Of a DNA stretch of 64,000 nucleotides, positions 10,922 through 34,100 are shown one piece after another. The translations under genes were made by a program, and so were the position numbers. The notes below the pieces were generated by a model, which ran no database searches, was not told the origin of the DNA, and was given only the letters and a program-made list of their open reading frames with translations. Origin of the DNA: Cristatella mucedo. Lineage: Eukaryota; Bryozoa; Phylactolaemata; Cristatellidae. Position 1 is the first letter of the stretch; the number at the start of each line of letters is the position of its first letter. The stretch is taken from NCBI GenBank assembly GCA_009760855.2, contig WPIO01000197.1:175001-239000 (forward strand), read 5' to 3'.

Positions 10922-11025
10922 TCTTCGCTTAAACGCTGAGGCGTTCGCTTAGCAAGCGGTGGCAATAGCCGTTAAGGTTCTTCTGCCGCCATATTAACGA
11001 GGCTGTTAAATCGGCTAACCTTTTA
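10922..11025 (+). mobile_element. SINE type 1, 3' part only
   Basis: GCAAGCGGTGGCAATAGCCG, then TTCTTCTGCCGCC and GAGGCTGTTAAATCGGCTAA match the 3' body of the SINEs at 35072 and 43821. The tRNA-like head is missing. Confidence 0.6.
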
Positions 11026-11079
11026 ACTTGGTGTGGAAAATATTGTGTGTGGGCTCTGATTGCCATAGCACTTCAGCAG

Positions 11080-11755
11080 GCGGTAGGCCTACCAGCGTGT
11101 GCGATCAGGCGATTGCAGCTTGTGCAAAACTCTGCAGCTAGGCTTGTCTGTCGTGAGCGTCGCAGTTGCCACATTACTCCACTTCTCGCCGACCTGCACT
11201 GGCTACCAGTCAAGCAACGGATTGACTTCAAGGTTTTGTCGCTCACTTTTAGGTCCCTTCATTCTATGGCTCCAGCCTATCTGTCAGATATACTACCCCA
11301 TCAGGCCAAGCATCGTACCACCCGCTTCTCGGAATCCAACAGTCTAGAAATACCTCATACAAACCTTAAATCTTTTGGAGACCGTGCATTTAGTTCATAT
11401 GCTCCCAAAGCCTGGAACTCCCTCCCGACCTGCGTCAGAACATCCCCTGACCTGACCACATTTAAAAGGAACCTAAAAACACACCTATTTAGGACAGCAT
11501 TTAGTGGGTCTCTGTGATTCGTCTTTGATGTGCTTATGCGTGCTGACACTGTGCATGCTGCCACTAACCACATTTGCATGCTGACCCTGTGCATGTCACC
11601 CCTAACCATATTATTCATCTCGTTTGTTTTCCAAGCATGATTTTACTTACCATTCAATTGCATTTCACTTTACAGCAAATGTAAAGCGCCTAAAGAGAGG
11701 TTGAGTTCTCTGAGGGCGCTTTATCAAGTGAGTTATTATTATTATTATTATTATA
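11080..11755 (+). mobile_element. Family A LINE, young 5'-truncated copy
   Basis: Open frame (to stop at 11517) encoding the reverse transcriptase C-terminal tail G-L-P-A-C-A-I-R-R-L-Q-L-V-Q-N-S-A-A-R-L through T-A-F-S-G-S-L, then the 3' untranslated part, hairpin and (ATT)n. Nearly identical to 52640-53325: I counted roughly ten differences over about 680 bp and one residue change in the shared coding part. Confidence 0.9.
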
Positions 11756-12184
11756 GGCGGCGTGCGGGACGGGATGCCAGCGAGCAAAACTCGCGAGCAC
11801 GAACCTGGCCACAAAATAAGCGTCGGCACTCGCTTAAAATTCCGCGTTGTCAGTCACAGGGCACGGCCGCGTCACGCTGAGCCGCACGCAATCAACAGTT
11901 AAGGGTTGTGGCAGGGAGACGAATGGCGTTGCAAATAAACGAAGGCGCCTTTCGCGTTGACCAAGCTAACGAGACACGTAGTCCAAACGTCCCGAGAGAG
12001 CGGCAGCAGGTGGCAGCGACGGTGGAGGAGGAGCCTGCCTGCGGCGGTGGCCATTAAATTATAAGCCGAAGCTTCGCCAGTGAGAAAGTCGGGCAGTCCG
12101 GAATGTAGAGACACCTACGGGACCGGCGTCGGCCGAAGGTGAAGCGTCAGCAGCACCCGAAGCTTCAGAGAAGCCTCGGGCGTG
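11756..12184. other. No gene; includes a fragment of the LTR element interior
   Basis: Bases about 11999-12055 (GCGGCAGCAGGTGGCAGCGA onward) match 14155-14215 inside the LTR retrotransposon almost base for base, so this is either a relic of the same family or a shared simple module. The rest is unassigned. Confidence 0.5.
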
Positions 12185-12690
12185 TCCTCGAACTTAACGT
12201 CACGCGTGTGAACGATGAGATTCCGACAGGTGGTTGGTACGATGCTCGGCCTGGTGGGGGAAGTGAATCTGATAGGTAGGCTGGAACCAAAGAATGAAGG
12301 GGCACGCAAATCAGTCACAGAATTTTGCAGTAGATGCGTCGCTTGAATGGGAGCCTGTGCAGGTCAGCTAGAAGTGATGTGATGTGGCAACTGTAGCGCT
12401 CAGAGACAAGCTTGCACAGGCTGTAAGCGGCTGATTGCTCAGGCCGGTAGACCAGCAAGCAGGGAGTTATACAAGTCGAGACAAAAAGTCACAAATGCAT
12501 GGACCATTTTAGATGTAGTATACCTGCTTAAGAAAATCCCAATTTTAGCAATACTATGCGTCTGAAAATAGGCAGACTCGCTAGTGGAGCTGCTCTGGTT
12601 GTTTAATGAAAGGCCACTTTGGTACAGGACACCTAGATTGTGTACATATATCATAGGAGATATCCTGGCGGAGCCAATTTGAGCGTTGAG
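12185..12690 (-). mobile_element. Family A LINE, decayed reverse transcriptase tail
   Basis: Minus strand gives broken frames with R-Y-T-T-S-K-M-V-H-A-F-V-T-F-C-L-D-L-Y-N-S-L-L-A-G like the younger copies. Many substitutions. Confidence 0.7.
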
Positions 12691-12779
12691 TTTTCCAATT
12701 TCTTACTCACTTTTATTTTGCCTATTAACTAGTACCGAGTCTTATTGAAAAAAAGATGTTCCGATAGGTATAACGGAGC

Positions 12780-13215
12780 ACGAGATTGCATTTCCGTCAG
12801 TTACTCCACTAAGTCATAAAGACCATGTGGGTGTTTCGCAGGAGAGTTTTGTATAGCGCACTCACAGCCTAAGCGGCTTTCAGTACGCATTTGGTAGCCA
12901 ACAGACTTCGTCTCAAGCAAAAAAGAGAAAGTGGGAAGTATAGCAGAGTCAGGAGAGCAGTTGAGGTAGTGAGTAGCATGGAAGTAGCAGCTCAGGACCG
13001 CTGAAAAGGATGAGCCATAGTCGGCAGTAGTAGAGTAGTTGTCGCCTAAGAATTGTGGAAGCGAGTTCCACAGTCTAGAACCTGCAGAGCTAAAGCTTCT
13101 GTCGCCAACGGTCTTTAAGCGGAGGAATGGGACAGCTAATTAATTGTCCGCACAGGACATGAGGGCGCGAACAGGCTGAAACTGGTGCAACAGTTCAGCT
13201 AGGTACGAAGGAGCC
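12780..13215 (-). mobile_element. Family B LINE 3' end
   Basis: Reverse complement of the 15640-16085 copy: the GTATAGCGCACTCACAGCC tail and the antisense of the coding tail around E-L-L-H-Q-F-Q-P-V. It forms an inverted pair with that copy around the LTR element. Confidence 0.75.
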
Positions 13216-13516
13216 ATGCACCTATATGTGAGCAAACAATTTCGAAATTGTCGGTTACTGTGGAGCCACTGCCGGCAAGTCTGCGCAACAATACAGTGTA
13301 GATGTAATGAATTCGCTACAATATATTGTGCTGATTCGTTTGACAATGCCAATATATTGTGCGGGATTGGTTGACAATACCAACATATTTGACAGTATAT
13401 TGGGATATAATAAGATATTAATATAAACGTTGTTTGCCACACAGAATATTAGAGGTGCTGCGTTTTCTGAATCAAAACAAGCTACTGTGAAATTCGGCTC
13501 TGGTCGCCTTGATAGT

Positions 13517-13710
13517 TGTTGGGTGTGCTGTACCAGCGACAGCGGAATAGTCCGGCGGAAGCCGCTGAGGCAAGAACAGCTGACCCACTTTTTCAGCAGC
13601 TGCTTCCTAGCCAGCATGCAGGTCGTGCAGCCCAGTTCCGGATTTCCTTAATAAACGGCATATGCCTGAGCCGTCTTGATCTGTGCGTGACTGCCAGAAA
13701 ACACTTAACA
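13517..13710 (+). repeat. 5' LTR
   Basis: 194 bp, TG...CA ends. Contains CGGAAGCCGCTGAGGC and CTTAATAAACGGCAT (polyadenylation signal) shared with the 3' LTR. Confidence 0.9.
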
Positions 13711-14499
13711 GTGGCGAAGCGAATGGGATTTGAACGAAACGTTGCGTGTTATACGGTAGGATTTAATACGAGAGCTCCACCAGCGTCTGGGGGAGCAGAC
13801 GTAGGCAGACTACGCTACGATTGCTGCGAGGATGTGCCTTGAGAAACATATTTTCGAAGAGTCCCGACGAAAGGCAATTCTGATAAGCATCCTTCCTATT
13901 AAGGGGTATTCCATGCTAAAGCTGGAGATAGCTCGGCCGCGTAAACCGGCGGAACTCCAGCTACAGGACGTTGCTGCACTTGTCAGGATTCTTCCTCCGT
14001 TTTCTACCTCGGTGCCTGATGTGTGTGTTACACATGTGGTGGAGATTCCTGCTCAGGCCGCATCTGTACTAGCTTCGATACTAACTCGAGTAATGAGGCA
14101 CGTTTGTTGCTGTCTAAAATTTCCGGGCTACAAGCGCCTGCCACAATGATTCCAGAGCGGCAGCAGGTGGCAGCGACGGTGGTGGAGGAGCCTGCCTGCG
14201 GCGGTGGCCATTGAAGCAACGGCCTCGGAGTTGGCGGCTTTTGAGGAGGCAGAGGATGTCGCCCATGAAGTGCTAGCGGTCCACGAAACGGCGATCCGCA
14301 AAGAGACGTACAAGATGGCACAGGCCCACGAGGTGGCGGCCCGAAAGACGCCGGTCAGCGAAACTGCTCGTTACCAGACGACCAGAGAGGTCCGCTAGAG
14401 GACAGCAGGGGTGGAGGTCACCCAGACGGCGTCGGTGACGGGCAGTGAGACCGCTTTGACAACGGTCAGCATTCCGACGATGACAAGCCCCGAGACGCC

Positions 14500-14645
14500 A
14501 CCAGGTGCTACGGCGGTGAGTGCTGTGACTACAGTCAGCGCTGCAGCGCCGGTCAGTGCGGCTGCATCTGCTAGTGCTGCTACGACGGTCAGCGCTGCGA
14601 TGTCGTCAACGGTCAGTGCTGCCGGTCAGCGCTGCGATGCCGGCA
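14500..14645 (+). repeat. Minisatellite in the LTR element interior (CGGTCAGTGCTG-like units)
   Basis: Imperfect units around GGTCAGCGCTGC/GGTCAGTGCTGC recur at uneven 12-30 bp spacing and encode repeated V-S-A-A in one frame. A low-complexity linker or noncoding expansion; no known domain. Confidence 0.7.
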
Positions 14646-15110
14646 AACGCTGCGACATCAACGCCGGGATGTGCTGCTACGATGTTAGTCGGCAATACTA
14701 CGCTATGTCGCTGGTTAGTGCCAGGACTGCTACTGTAACGAGTAGAGCCTGCGGCATAAAAGCGGCTATCAATAGAACGGGCAGACATTCGAAACCTTTT
14801 CGGCAGAGGGAGGAGGCATGCACCCGACCCCTGGTTGTTGGAGGGTGTTAGCTATGCCCCAGCGGTGGCTAAAAGGTGGTGGCCTACACATCCAGCTGGT
14901 CACCAAAGGCCATGGTCTGGTGTGCCTCCTACGAGCAGGTGTCACATAGCCTCTAGGCCAGTGAGGACGTTTTTTGTACCTGACACAAATTTTCGCTTTC
15001 TTATGATTTTCTCTTACTTGCCATTGCATGCTGCATTGAGCCTCTCGATTGCTTGGCTATACTTTCAGAAGCCGACCGATGCTCAGTCGGCTTCTCATGG
15101 GAAGAGAGGA

Positions 15111-15300
15111 TGTTGGGTCTGCTGTACCTCGACAGTGGACCAGTCTGGCGGAAGCCGCTGAGGCTAGAACAGCGGAACCACTTGCAGCAGCTGCTTCCTA
15201 GCTAGCATGGTGGCCGTGCGGCCCGGTTCCGGGTTTCTTTTAATAAACAGCATCTGCCTGAGCCGTCTGATCTGTCGCGAATGCCTGCACAAACACAACA
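15111..15300 (+). repeat. 3' LTR
   Basis: 190 bp, begins TGTTGGGTCTGCTG after the polypurine tract and ends ACAAACACAACA. Diverged from the 5' LTR but collinear with it. Confidence 0.9.
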
Positions 15301-15639
15301 ATAGTGAATGAAAATGACTCAGACAGCTGATGATGACAAAGAGAACGAAGAAGAATATGAAGAGGTTTGGCAAAATCACAGACTATACATTGCAATATGT
15401 GATGTATAAGATGTGCAATATATTGCATTGGTGGCATAGAATATTGCAATGTACTGTAATTTTGGGATTTAATAGTGCAATATATTTATTGTCTAATATC
15501 AACGTTGAATACAATTATAATATTATTGTGTGCAGCCTTGACTGCAGTTCGGTGAAATTAGGTGTGACTCATGTTTGGTTAGCTGGACGCATGGTGGCCC
15601 CAGCCAATATTACGTGCGAAGTTCTTATGCTTACCCACA

Positions 15640-16085
15640 AGGCCTGTTAGGCTTGGTTCCTTCGTACCTAGATGAACTGCACCAGTTTCAGCCAGTTTGC
15701 ACCCTCAGGTCCTATGTGGACAATAAATTAGCTGTTCCGTTCTTTGGCGTAAAGACCGTTGGCGACAGAAGCTTCAGCTCTGCAGGTCCTAGACTGTGGA
15801 ATTTGCTTCCACAATTCTTACACAACGACAGCTACTCTCCTGCAGCTGACTATGGCTCATCCTTTTCAGCGGTCCTGAGCTGCTACTTCTATGCTACTCA
15901 CTACTTTAACTGTTCTGACTCTGCTATGCTTCCCACTATCTCTTTGTTGCTTGAGACGAAGTCTGTTGGCTACCGAATGCGTACCGAAAGCCGCTTAGGC
16001 TGTGAGTGCGCTATACAAAGCTCTCCTTCGTAATACCCACATAGTCTTTATGGCTTTTTGTGGAGTTACAGACGGAGATACAACA
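15640..16085 (+). mobile_element. Family B LINE, reverse transcriptase C-terminal tail
   Basis: The open part encodes G-L-V-P-S-Y-L-D-E-L-H-Q-F-Q-P-V and later F-S-S-A-G-P-R-L-W-N-L-L-P-Q-F, the tail typical of CR1/L2-like elements but distinct in sequence from family A. It ends with GTGGAGTTACAGACGGAGAT and lacks the hairpin-(ATT)n of family A. Confidence 0.75.
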
Positions 16086-16394
16086 ACGACGAGGCAATAC
16101 CGCGGCCTCAGTTCCACCGAAGAATAGCGAGCCCATTTTGTTCACAGCTTTGGTGTGGCTTCCGGCGATTTATTGTTCGACCATCAGCGAAATCTATAGT
16201 GTTCTGGTTCATGCAATTGCTCACACTTTCAATCAAACCCAGCAGCATGCCTACAGCATGCACAAATTGTACGCTTCTCATTATACAGGCCTGAAGACCT
16301 TCGAGAGCATATTTAGTTACTCGAGTCGAAACCGGGTTTCAGGTCTCAGGAATGCCGAGCGAAGCTTGGAAGTGTTGCACCTGCCAAAGCATAC

Positions 16395-16500
16395 CCAAAT
16401 TTCTTCGGTGTACCGTAGCTGTGAGTGCGCTATACAAAACTCTCCCGCGTAACACCCACATGGCCTTTATGACTTTGTGGAGTTACTGATGGAGATATAC
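16395..16500 (+). mobile_element. Family B LINE 3' tail
   Basis: GCTGTGAGTGCGCTATACAA, then CACATGGCCTTTATGACTTT and GTGGAGTTACTGATGGAGAT. Confidence 0.7.
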
Positions 16501-16599
16501 ATGTTACAGGAGATGTGCTTACCAAGCCAATTTATAGGGCTAGGTTAACCAATTTCCGAGTGCCGCTAGGTTTTCACATAACTAGTAAGCTCGCTTCAT

Positions 16600-16870
16600 G
16601 GTCATTCAGTTGAGTAAGTTGGCAGTCATCCACTTGGAAACTTCAGGAATACTTGCTTTAAGGGAGTTAAGAAAGTTCGACACTCTGGAGAGATCGAAGG
16701 TGGAGATCGCCGCGTAGTTACAGCAGCTGGGTATCATCAAGGTGTTAATGAAAACCTATGTGGTGCCTGGCGATTACATCGGCTAGATGGAGAATATAGA
16801 TTGTGAAAAGAAGTGGACCAAGCACAGATATCTGGGGTACCCCCCCCCTACTTCTAACAAACGAATTCTC
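16600..16870 (-). mobile_element. Old LINE reverse transcriptase fragment
   Basis: Antisense resembles the palm region of the copy at 2300-2692, including the stretch GTGGACCAAGCACAGA before the G-V-P-Q-G-S site. Highly decayed. Confidence 0.45.
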
Positions 16871-18131
16871 ACTTTGCTTGACTCACACAACTCCGTATTG
16901 ACTGCTCTGTAGAATAAGTCACTGGCTACGCATTCAGTTAAAACAATTCGACCGTGCTCTTGCTAAAGAAGCTGAAGTGGCTCCTGATTGTGATCCCACG
17001 AGAAACGACCAAGAATCCTTTATATCCTGAGCCTCTTGCCTGCCTTGGCCAGGCTTGAGCCCTCTTTTGGTCTGTCCACCCAAAGGTCAGTCTGGACTGC
17101 TGTACTATTTGCGTGACTAAAACTCTGCTACTAGCATTGCGTATTTAGCTCAGCAAGACTCGGGAACTAACTCACAGGCACATTTAATGTCGATGCCGCT
17201 GGCTGGTCATCCTTGCCGCCCTCGTCCTTTCCCAGCAGCCCTGCGGTTGCTAGCCCTATATTTGCTATCTATGCACTTCTTCCTGTAGACTGCCTCCTCG
17301 GCTGTCAGTGTCATGCTCTTGCATTGCTGTTGCCCGACTGCATGCATTGTGTGTGCTCAGTGGAAAGCTCCGTAGGTCGAGAGTGCAATCAAGAAAACTT
17401 GTCGGTCTTCTTGGCTTGGTGGCACGTGCAGAGATGCTAAGGCAGCGGAGCCGCGAGAGACCTCGCAATAAACTCTCGCAGATAACCTGCTTTCAGTACA
17501 GATCCAACCTTATGCTGAAACCACAGCTAGCTTCAGCATCTGCTGAGCCACTGACAGTGCAAACAGCACTCACTGAAGCTTTCCTGTAGCCAACGAGGCT
17601 TTTGTAACTCGTGACTGCAAGGGCGCCTGGCGTTCTCGCTAATTGCCGTGGGGCGTGCGCAAGTGAACTCTTTTGGCTTTGCGGTAATATATAGCTGCTG
17701 GTGCCGTGGTTTTGTACCGCCCACCTGGACGGCCATTCTGGTTCCGACTGGCCTTCAGAGAGGTTGGTGGTGGCCTGCCATTCGCATCCACTCCCGACGA
17801 TAGCTAGAGCTGTCCATCGGACGGCGCTGGTGCGACGTCGATTTGGAAGGGTCCTGTTTGCGCAAGCTGCCAGTGGAGCTTTTTCGCCAACTCGCCACCC
17901 AGTCACGATTTCTCGTGGCTATCGGCTCAGCTATGGAGATCCTGCCAGAATCCACGCCGCCGGCCGGGCTCAACGGAATAATGCGCGCACAAGGTGCAGA
18001 AGCAATGTAAGAGAGAAAGCGAGAGATCAGCGCCCGACCCGTGGCTGCTGGTGCCTCGCGCTCTAGTGCCGAAAAAGGCAAGCTTGAGCCTGTCGTCTGT
18101 CATTCGTTCGTTCAATTTCAGGTGGCCTAAC
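16871..18131. promoter_or_regulatory. Upstream region of the DDB2-like gene, promoter not pinned down
   Basis: No conserved coding frame. A TATA-like TAATATATAGC lies at about 17686. GC content rises from about 17700. An acceptor-like TTCAATTTCAG precedes the putative ATG at 18132, so a 5' untranslated exon may lie here. Confidence 0.3.
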
Positions 18132-30500
<12,369 letters not shown>

Positions 30501-30809
30501 ACTCGAGGTGACCTCGAGGTCACACGAGCACGTGACTGCACCCAAGTCTTAACTCCAGATGCTCCAGGTGTGCTCATGGTTCCGAATCCACCAGTTGTCT
30601 TGTTTTTTACTCGACTTTTGCAGTCACTACCGCGTCCAGCTGCTTGTAATGACATACAAACATGTGTGCAGTTGTTAGTATGCCAGAAAATTTTTCATCT
30701 GTCATGTCCTGGTAATTTTGTTATCGGTCATGTCTTTTCTACATCAAGCTGCCTGGTGAGCGATTATGTCGATCTGACATCTCAGGTCAAACAGACACCA
30801 CTATACTGT

Positions 30810-30815
30810 ATTAAA
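30810..30815 (+). terminator. Candidate variant polyadenylation signal ATTAAA
   Basis: 310 bp downstream of the DDB2-like stop codon. No canonical AATAAA is seen between 30501 and 31100. Confidence 0.3.
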
Positions 30816-31134
30816 CTTGTTCGTTGTGTAAGTTAAGAAGCTGGGATCGAATTAAATTCGCATATTCTTATAAAAATAATTACTTCTATGCAGTAGCTTT
30901 GCATATGACCTAGGACTGCTTGCCGACAACACACACGGACAATGCCTGACCCGAAACTGTAGCCAGCCAGCGTGAATCACTGAGAACCTCTGGGGGCGTG
31001 CTGAGGATCTGGAGAGGATTCCAAGCAGAGAATGCATTCAGCTGACGTTAAAACTCCTTCATCTACGGAACAGAGTCTTAGAAACTCGCTTCCTGTGAGG
31101 GACTCATCATGCAAACGGTTTTGAGACCATAATC

Positions 31135-31215
31135 AAAGAAGAATGTAAAGCGCCTAGAAAGAGATTAAGTTCTCTGAGGGCGCTTTATCAAGTACATTAC
31201 TATTATTATTAGGAG
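31135..31215 (+). mobile_element. Family A 3' hairpin and tail
   Basis: AATGTAAAGCGCCTAGAAAG, AAGTTCTCTGAGGGCGCTTT, ATTACTATTATTATTA: the clearest isolated copy of the hairpin. Confidence 0.85.
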
Positions 31216-31589
31216 TTGCTAATATTTGAGACTGGATTTGAAGAATAAGCTATCGTGGGCTAGGGCCTTTGCCGTGAATTTCGGTTGGAGTTTACACTGT
31301 TAGAAGAAGTTTAAAGGCGAACCTCTTCAGCTGCTAAGAATCTTCGCTATCCTACAAAATAGGATATAGCAAGTGATAAAGGTGCAGAAGGATCGTTTGA
31401 ACGAAAAAATTGCCCTCTATTTCCAGGAGAGGCTGTTATTAGTTTGCCGAGTTATCCTCTGAGCAAGAAATAGGGTGTTTCGCCTCTTATGCTTTTATGT
31501 ATATCTTCATTGGGTAGATAACTATATTCACTCCTGTGCAGTCGAATTTTGGGGTAGAGTACCTCCAGTTTGCTACTGACACCTAGTAA

Positions 31590-32195
31590 GAATGTAGTAA
31601 TAGTGGTAATAAGAATACATTTGTTACGGTGCCCTCAGAAGGCACAATCTTTTTCAAGGCACTTAACATTTGCTGCAAAGGAAACATGATCGAATGGTTT
31701 GTGGTAGCATGCTCAAGGACAACAAGCAGGGTATGGTTAGAGGTGACATGCGAAAGGTCAGTATGCAAATATTGTTAGTGGCAGCATGCACAGTTTCAGC
31801 ACACATAAAGGACAAATCCAACAGACCCACTGAATTATGTGATAAATAAGGGAATTTCTAGTTTCTTTGTAAATGTGGTGAAGTCAGGAGATTTCGTGAC
31901 GAAGTTCGGTAGTGGGTTCCAGGCTTTGGGAGCATACGAACTGACGGAATAATCTCCAAAGGATTTGAGATGTGTACGAGGTATGGGTAAACAGTTTGAT
32001 TCCAAAAACCGGGTGGTACGATGCTTAGCCTGGTGGGGGAGTACATTTGATAGGTAAACTGGAGCCAAAGAATGAAGGGACCTAAAAGTGAGTGACAAAA
32101 CCTTGAAGTAGATGCTATGCTTGTCCGAGAGCCAGTGCAGGTCAACACGTCGCAGGTATCTAGATCCATCCAAGGTTTGTAGCCACACTCAACCC
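31590..32195 (-). mobile_element. Family A LINE 3' end
   Basis: Reversed tail from 31590, then the minus-strand coding tail (D-L-H-W-L-S-D-K-H-S-I-Y-F-K-V-L-S-L-T-F to L-E-I-P-L-F-I-T), one long but mutated frame. Confidence 0.8.
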
Positions 32196-32208
32196 CAATC
32201 ATCCAGAC

Positions 32209-32300
32209 ACTTGGCGATGCGATCGTGCGAATCGCTGTGATACTTGGTGATACGATCGTGCGACATGAAGCGACACTTGGCGATGCGATCGTTCATTTAC
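32209..32300. repeat. 33-bp tandem repeat, about 2.7 copies
   Basis: Units begin ACTTGGCGATGCGATCGTGC at 32209, ACTTGGTGATACGATCGTGC at 32242 and ACTTGGCGATGCGATCGTTC at 32275. Confidence 0.8.
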
Positions 32301-32429
32301 CAACAGACAGCTTCCGGTTACACGAAGAATAAAGCGGAGATGGAGCTCTTATGGCTACTTCGTACACTTAAATAGTTAGGATAGTTGGTTGAGATAGGCA
32401 TTTTTGTAAATCTGTTTTATATTAATACA

Positions 32430-33220
32430 AATCATAACAGTGCTTTAAAAAGACGAGGATTCTATAGCTCATTACCGACCAACATCGAGTCATGTCCTAA
32501 TTTGACAACCTTCCAAACGAAGTTGACAACTTACTTGCTCCTCGATGCCTTTTCTGTCCTAGTTAAAGTGTGCTTTTATGTAGTTTCGCGAAATGAGGCT
32601 GTACACCCTGATTAAAGGTGGCACGCCTCCGCATGGAGCCCCACGAGACAAGTTTTGTTTGTCCTTCGTGCTTTACCTACCTGCACATTATTTATAATAA
32701 TAACAATACATTTGATAAAGCGCCCTCAGAGAACTCAATATTTTTGGCGCTTTACAACTGCTGCAAAAAAGCAGGATCAAATTAATGAAAGAGTGTCGCC
32801 ACTGAGCTAAAAGCTGGTCGAAGTCTTTTGAGTACTACTCCTGTTTGTCTTAGTACGATAACGGCGTGCTTTTGCATGCTTTCCTAAGCTATAATCCGTT
32901 TTTGCCATTAACTATTGGTTAATTTTTCTCTTGCAATGATTTATAAAACAACTGAATTTAGTATTGAGTTCTCTTAGTAGTTGTGATAATAATAATAATA
33001 CGTACGTTTGCATAGCGCCCACGGAAAATAATCTTTTACTAGGCATTTTACAGATGCTAAAGACAAAGCATGACCGAACGATTAGTGGTAACACTTGCTT
33101 TATAATCAAGCATAACATTGTTAGACGTGACACGCGAAGAGTCAACATTTAGAAGCGGTTAGTGGCAGCAGCCAGTGTCAGCACGAATAAGCACACACAG
33201 AGTGAATCACATAGTGACCC
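32430..33220. mobile_element. Several LINE fragments
   Basis: Plus-strand relic of a reverse transcriptase tail at about 32430-32580 (L-T-T-F-Q-T-K-L-T-T-Y-L), minus-strand family A tails at 32695-32800 and 32985-33220, each starting with the reversed ATT run. Confidence 0.6.
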
Positions 33221-33224
33221 AATG

Positions 33225-33370
33225 TGTCTCCGTCAGTAACTCCACAAAGCCACAAAGACTAAGTGGGTATCAGGCAGGAGAGCTTTTGTATAGCACACTC
33301 AAAAGAGCTAAGATGGATGCCGGTTGACCAACGGATTCAGAGCAAGGAGGTTCAGAAATACAATGCTTTA
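33225..33370. mobile_element. Family B fragments
   Basis: Reversed family B 3' tail to about 33310, then a plus-strand piece GGATGCCGGTTGACCAACGG matching the W-L-P-V-D-Q-R segment at 21930. Confidence 0.55.
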
Positions 33371-33759
33371 AGAACTCTAATACAACTGCTATTTTTCTGG
33401 ACTCCCTCACTGACTCTTTAGGTTGCTATACAAAAGAGTTATTACAATTAGTATTTCTGTCATGGTGCTCCGCAAGAATCATAACAATAGATTAGTTCCA
33501 ATGGCGAACACGACTCCAATGCACATAACTTCATAAAAAAAACTATTTTTACATGAAAATACTGCAAGTGTATTTTTTAGCTTCGTTTTAAATGTCGTCT
33601 AGTCTTGACAGAATGTATAGCGGAACAGTCGCAGGCGTCTAAAGGTTTTGAGAATGCCTAGAGGCAAAGTTGAACGAACGCAGCTACGTAGCCGTAGCTA
33701 CGGAGAGGAGTGAACGTTGCCGATCGGTTGTAGTGGGTCCCTGCGATTCGACGATTGGT

Positions 33760-33935
33760 GAGACGCGATGGCACACTAGGTAAGGCTGTACGTTGATTTT
33801 TACGACCTCGGCTCCGAAGTCGTGGGGTTCGACTCCTGCGGTGGGTGATTCTATATTGCCACTGCAAGCGGTGGTGATAGCCGTAAATGCTCTTCTATCG
33901 CTATACAAAAAGAGGCTGCTAAATTAGCTAGTATT
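33760..33935 (+). mobile_element. SINE type 1
   Basis: tRNA-like head with GATGGCACACTAGGTAAGG (A-box region) and GGGTTCGACTCC-like B box, then GCAAGCGGTGGTGATAGCCG and ATACAAAAAGAGGCTG. Confidence 0.75.
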
Positions 33936-33939
33936 TTCT

Positions 33940-34100
33940 ATGCTTGCTGGCACCGTGCATGCTGCATGTTGACCATGTGCATGTCACCCCTAGCCATGTT
34001 ATTCTCGTCGTTTATTGAGCATGCTACGACTAACCATTATTTGAGAGATTGAGTTCTCTGACGGCGCTTTACCAGGTGTAGTCTTATTATAACTATCTTC
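33940..34100 (+). mobile_element. Family A LINE 3' tail
   Basis: GCATGTCACCCCTAGCCATG, then a partial hairpin GAGTTCTCTGACGGCGCTTT. Confidence 0.65.

Larger units (their letters stand above)
13517..15300 (+). mobile_element. Small non-autonomous LTR retrotransposon with 5-bp target duplication
   Basis: Two direct repeats, 13517-13710 and 15111-15300, both begin TGTTGGGT and end AACA, and each carries AATAAA (about 13650 and 15242). ATAGT flanks the element on both sides (13512-13516 and 15301-15305). TGGCGAAGCGAATGGGA just inside the 5' LTR is placed like a tRNA primer-binding site, and CATGGGAAGAGAGGA directly before the 3' LTR is a polypurine tract. The 1.4-kb interior has no protease, reverse transcriptase or integrase. 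It holds broken frames and a VSAA-coding minisatellite. The LTRs differ at many positions, so the insertion is old. Confidence 0.9.

Noticed and set aside
14023-14080. Gag-type zinc knuckle (C-Y-T-C-G-G) in the LTR element
   Set aside because: Only the first two cysteines fit; the C-x2-C-x4-H-x4-C spacing is not completed and the frame ends soon after.
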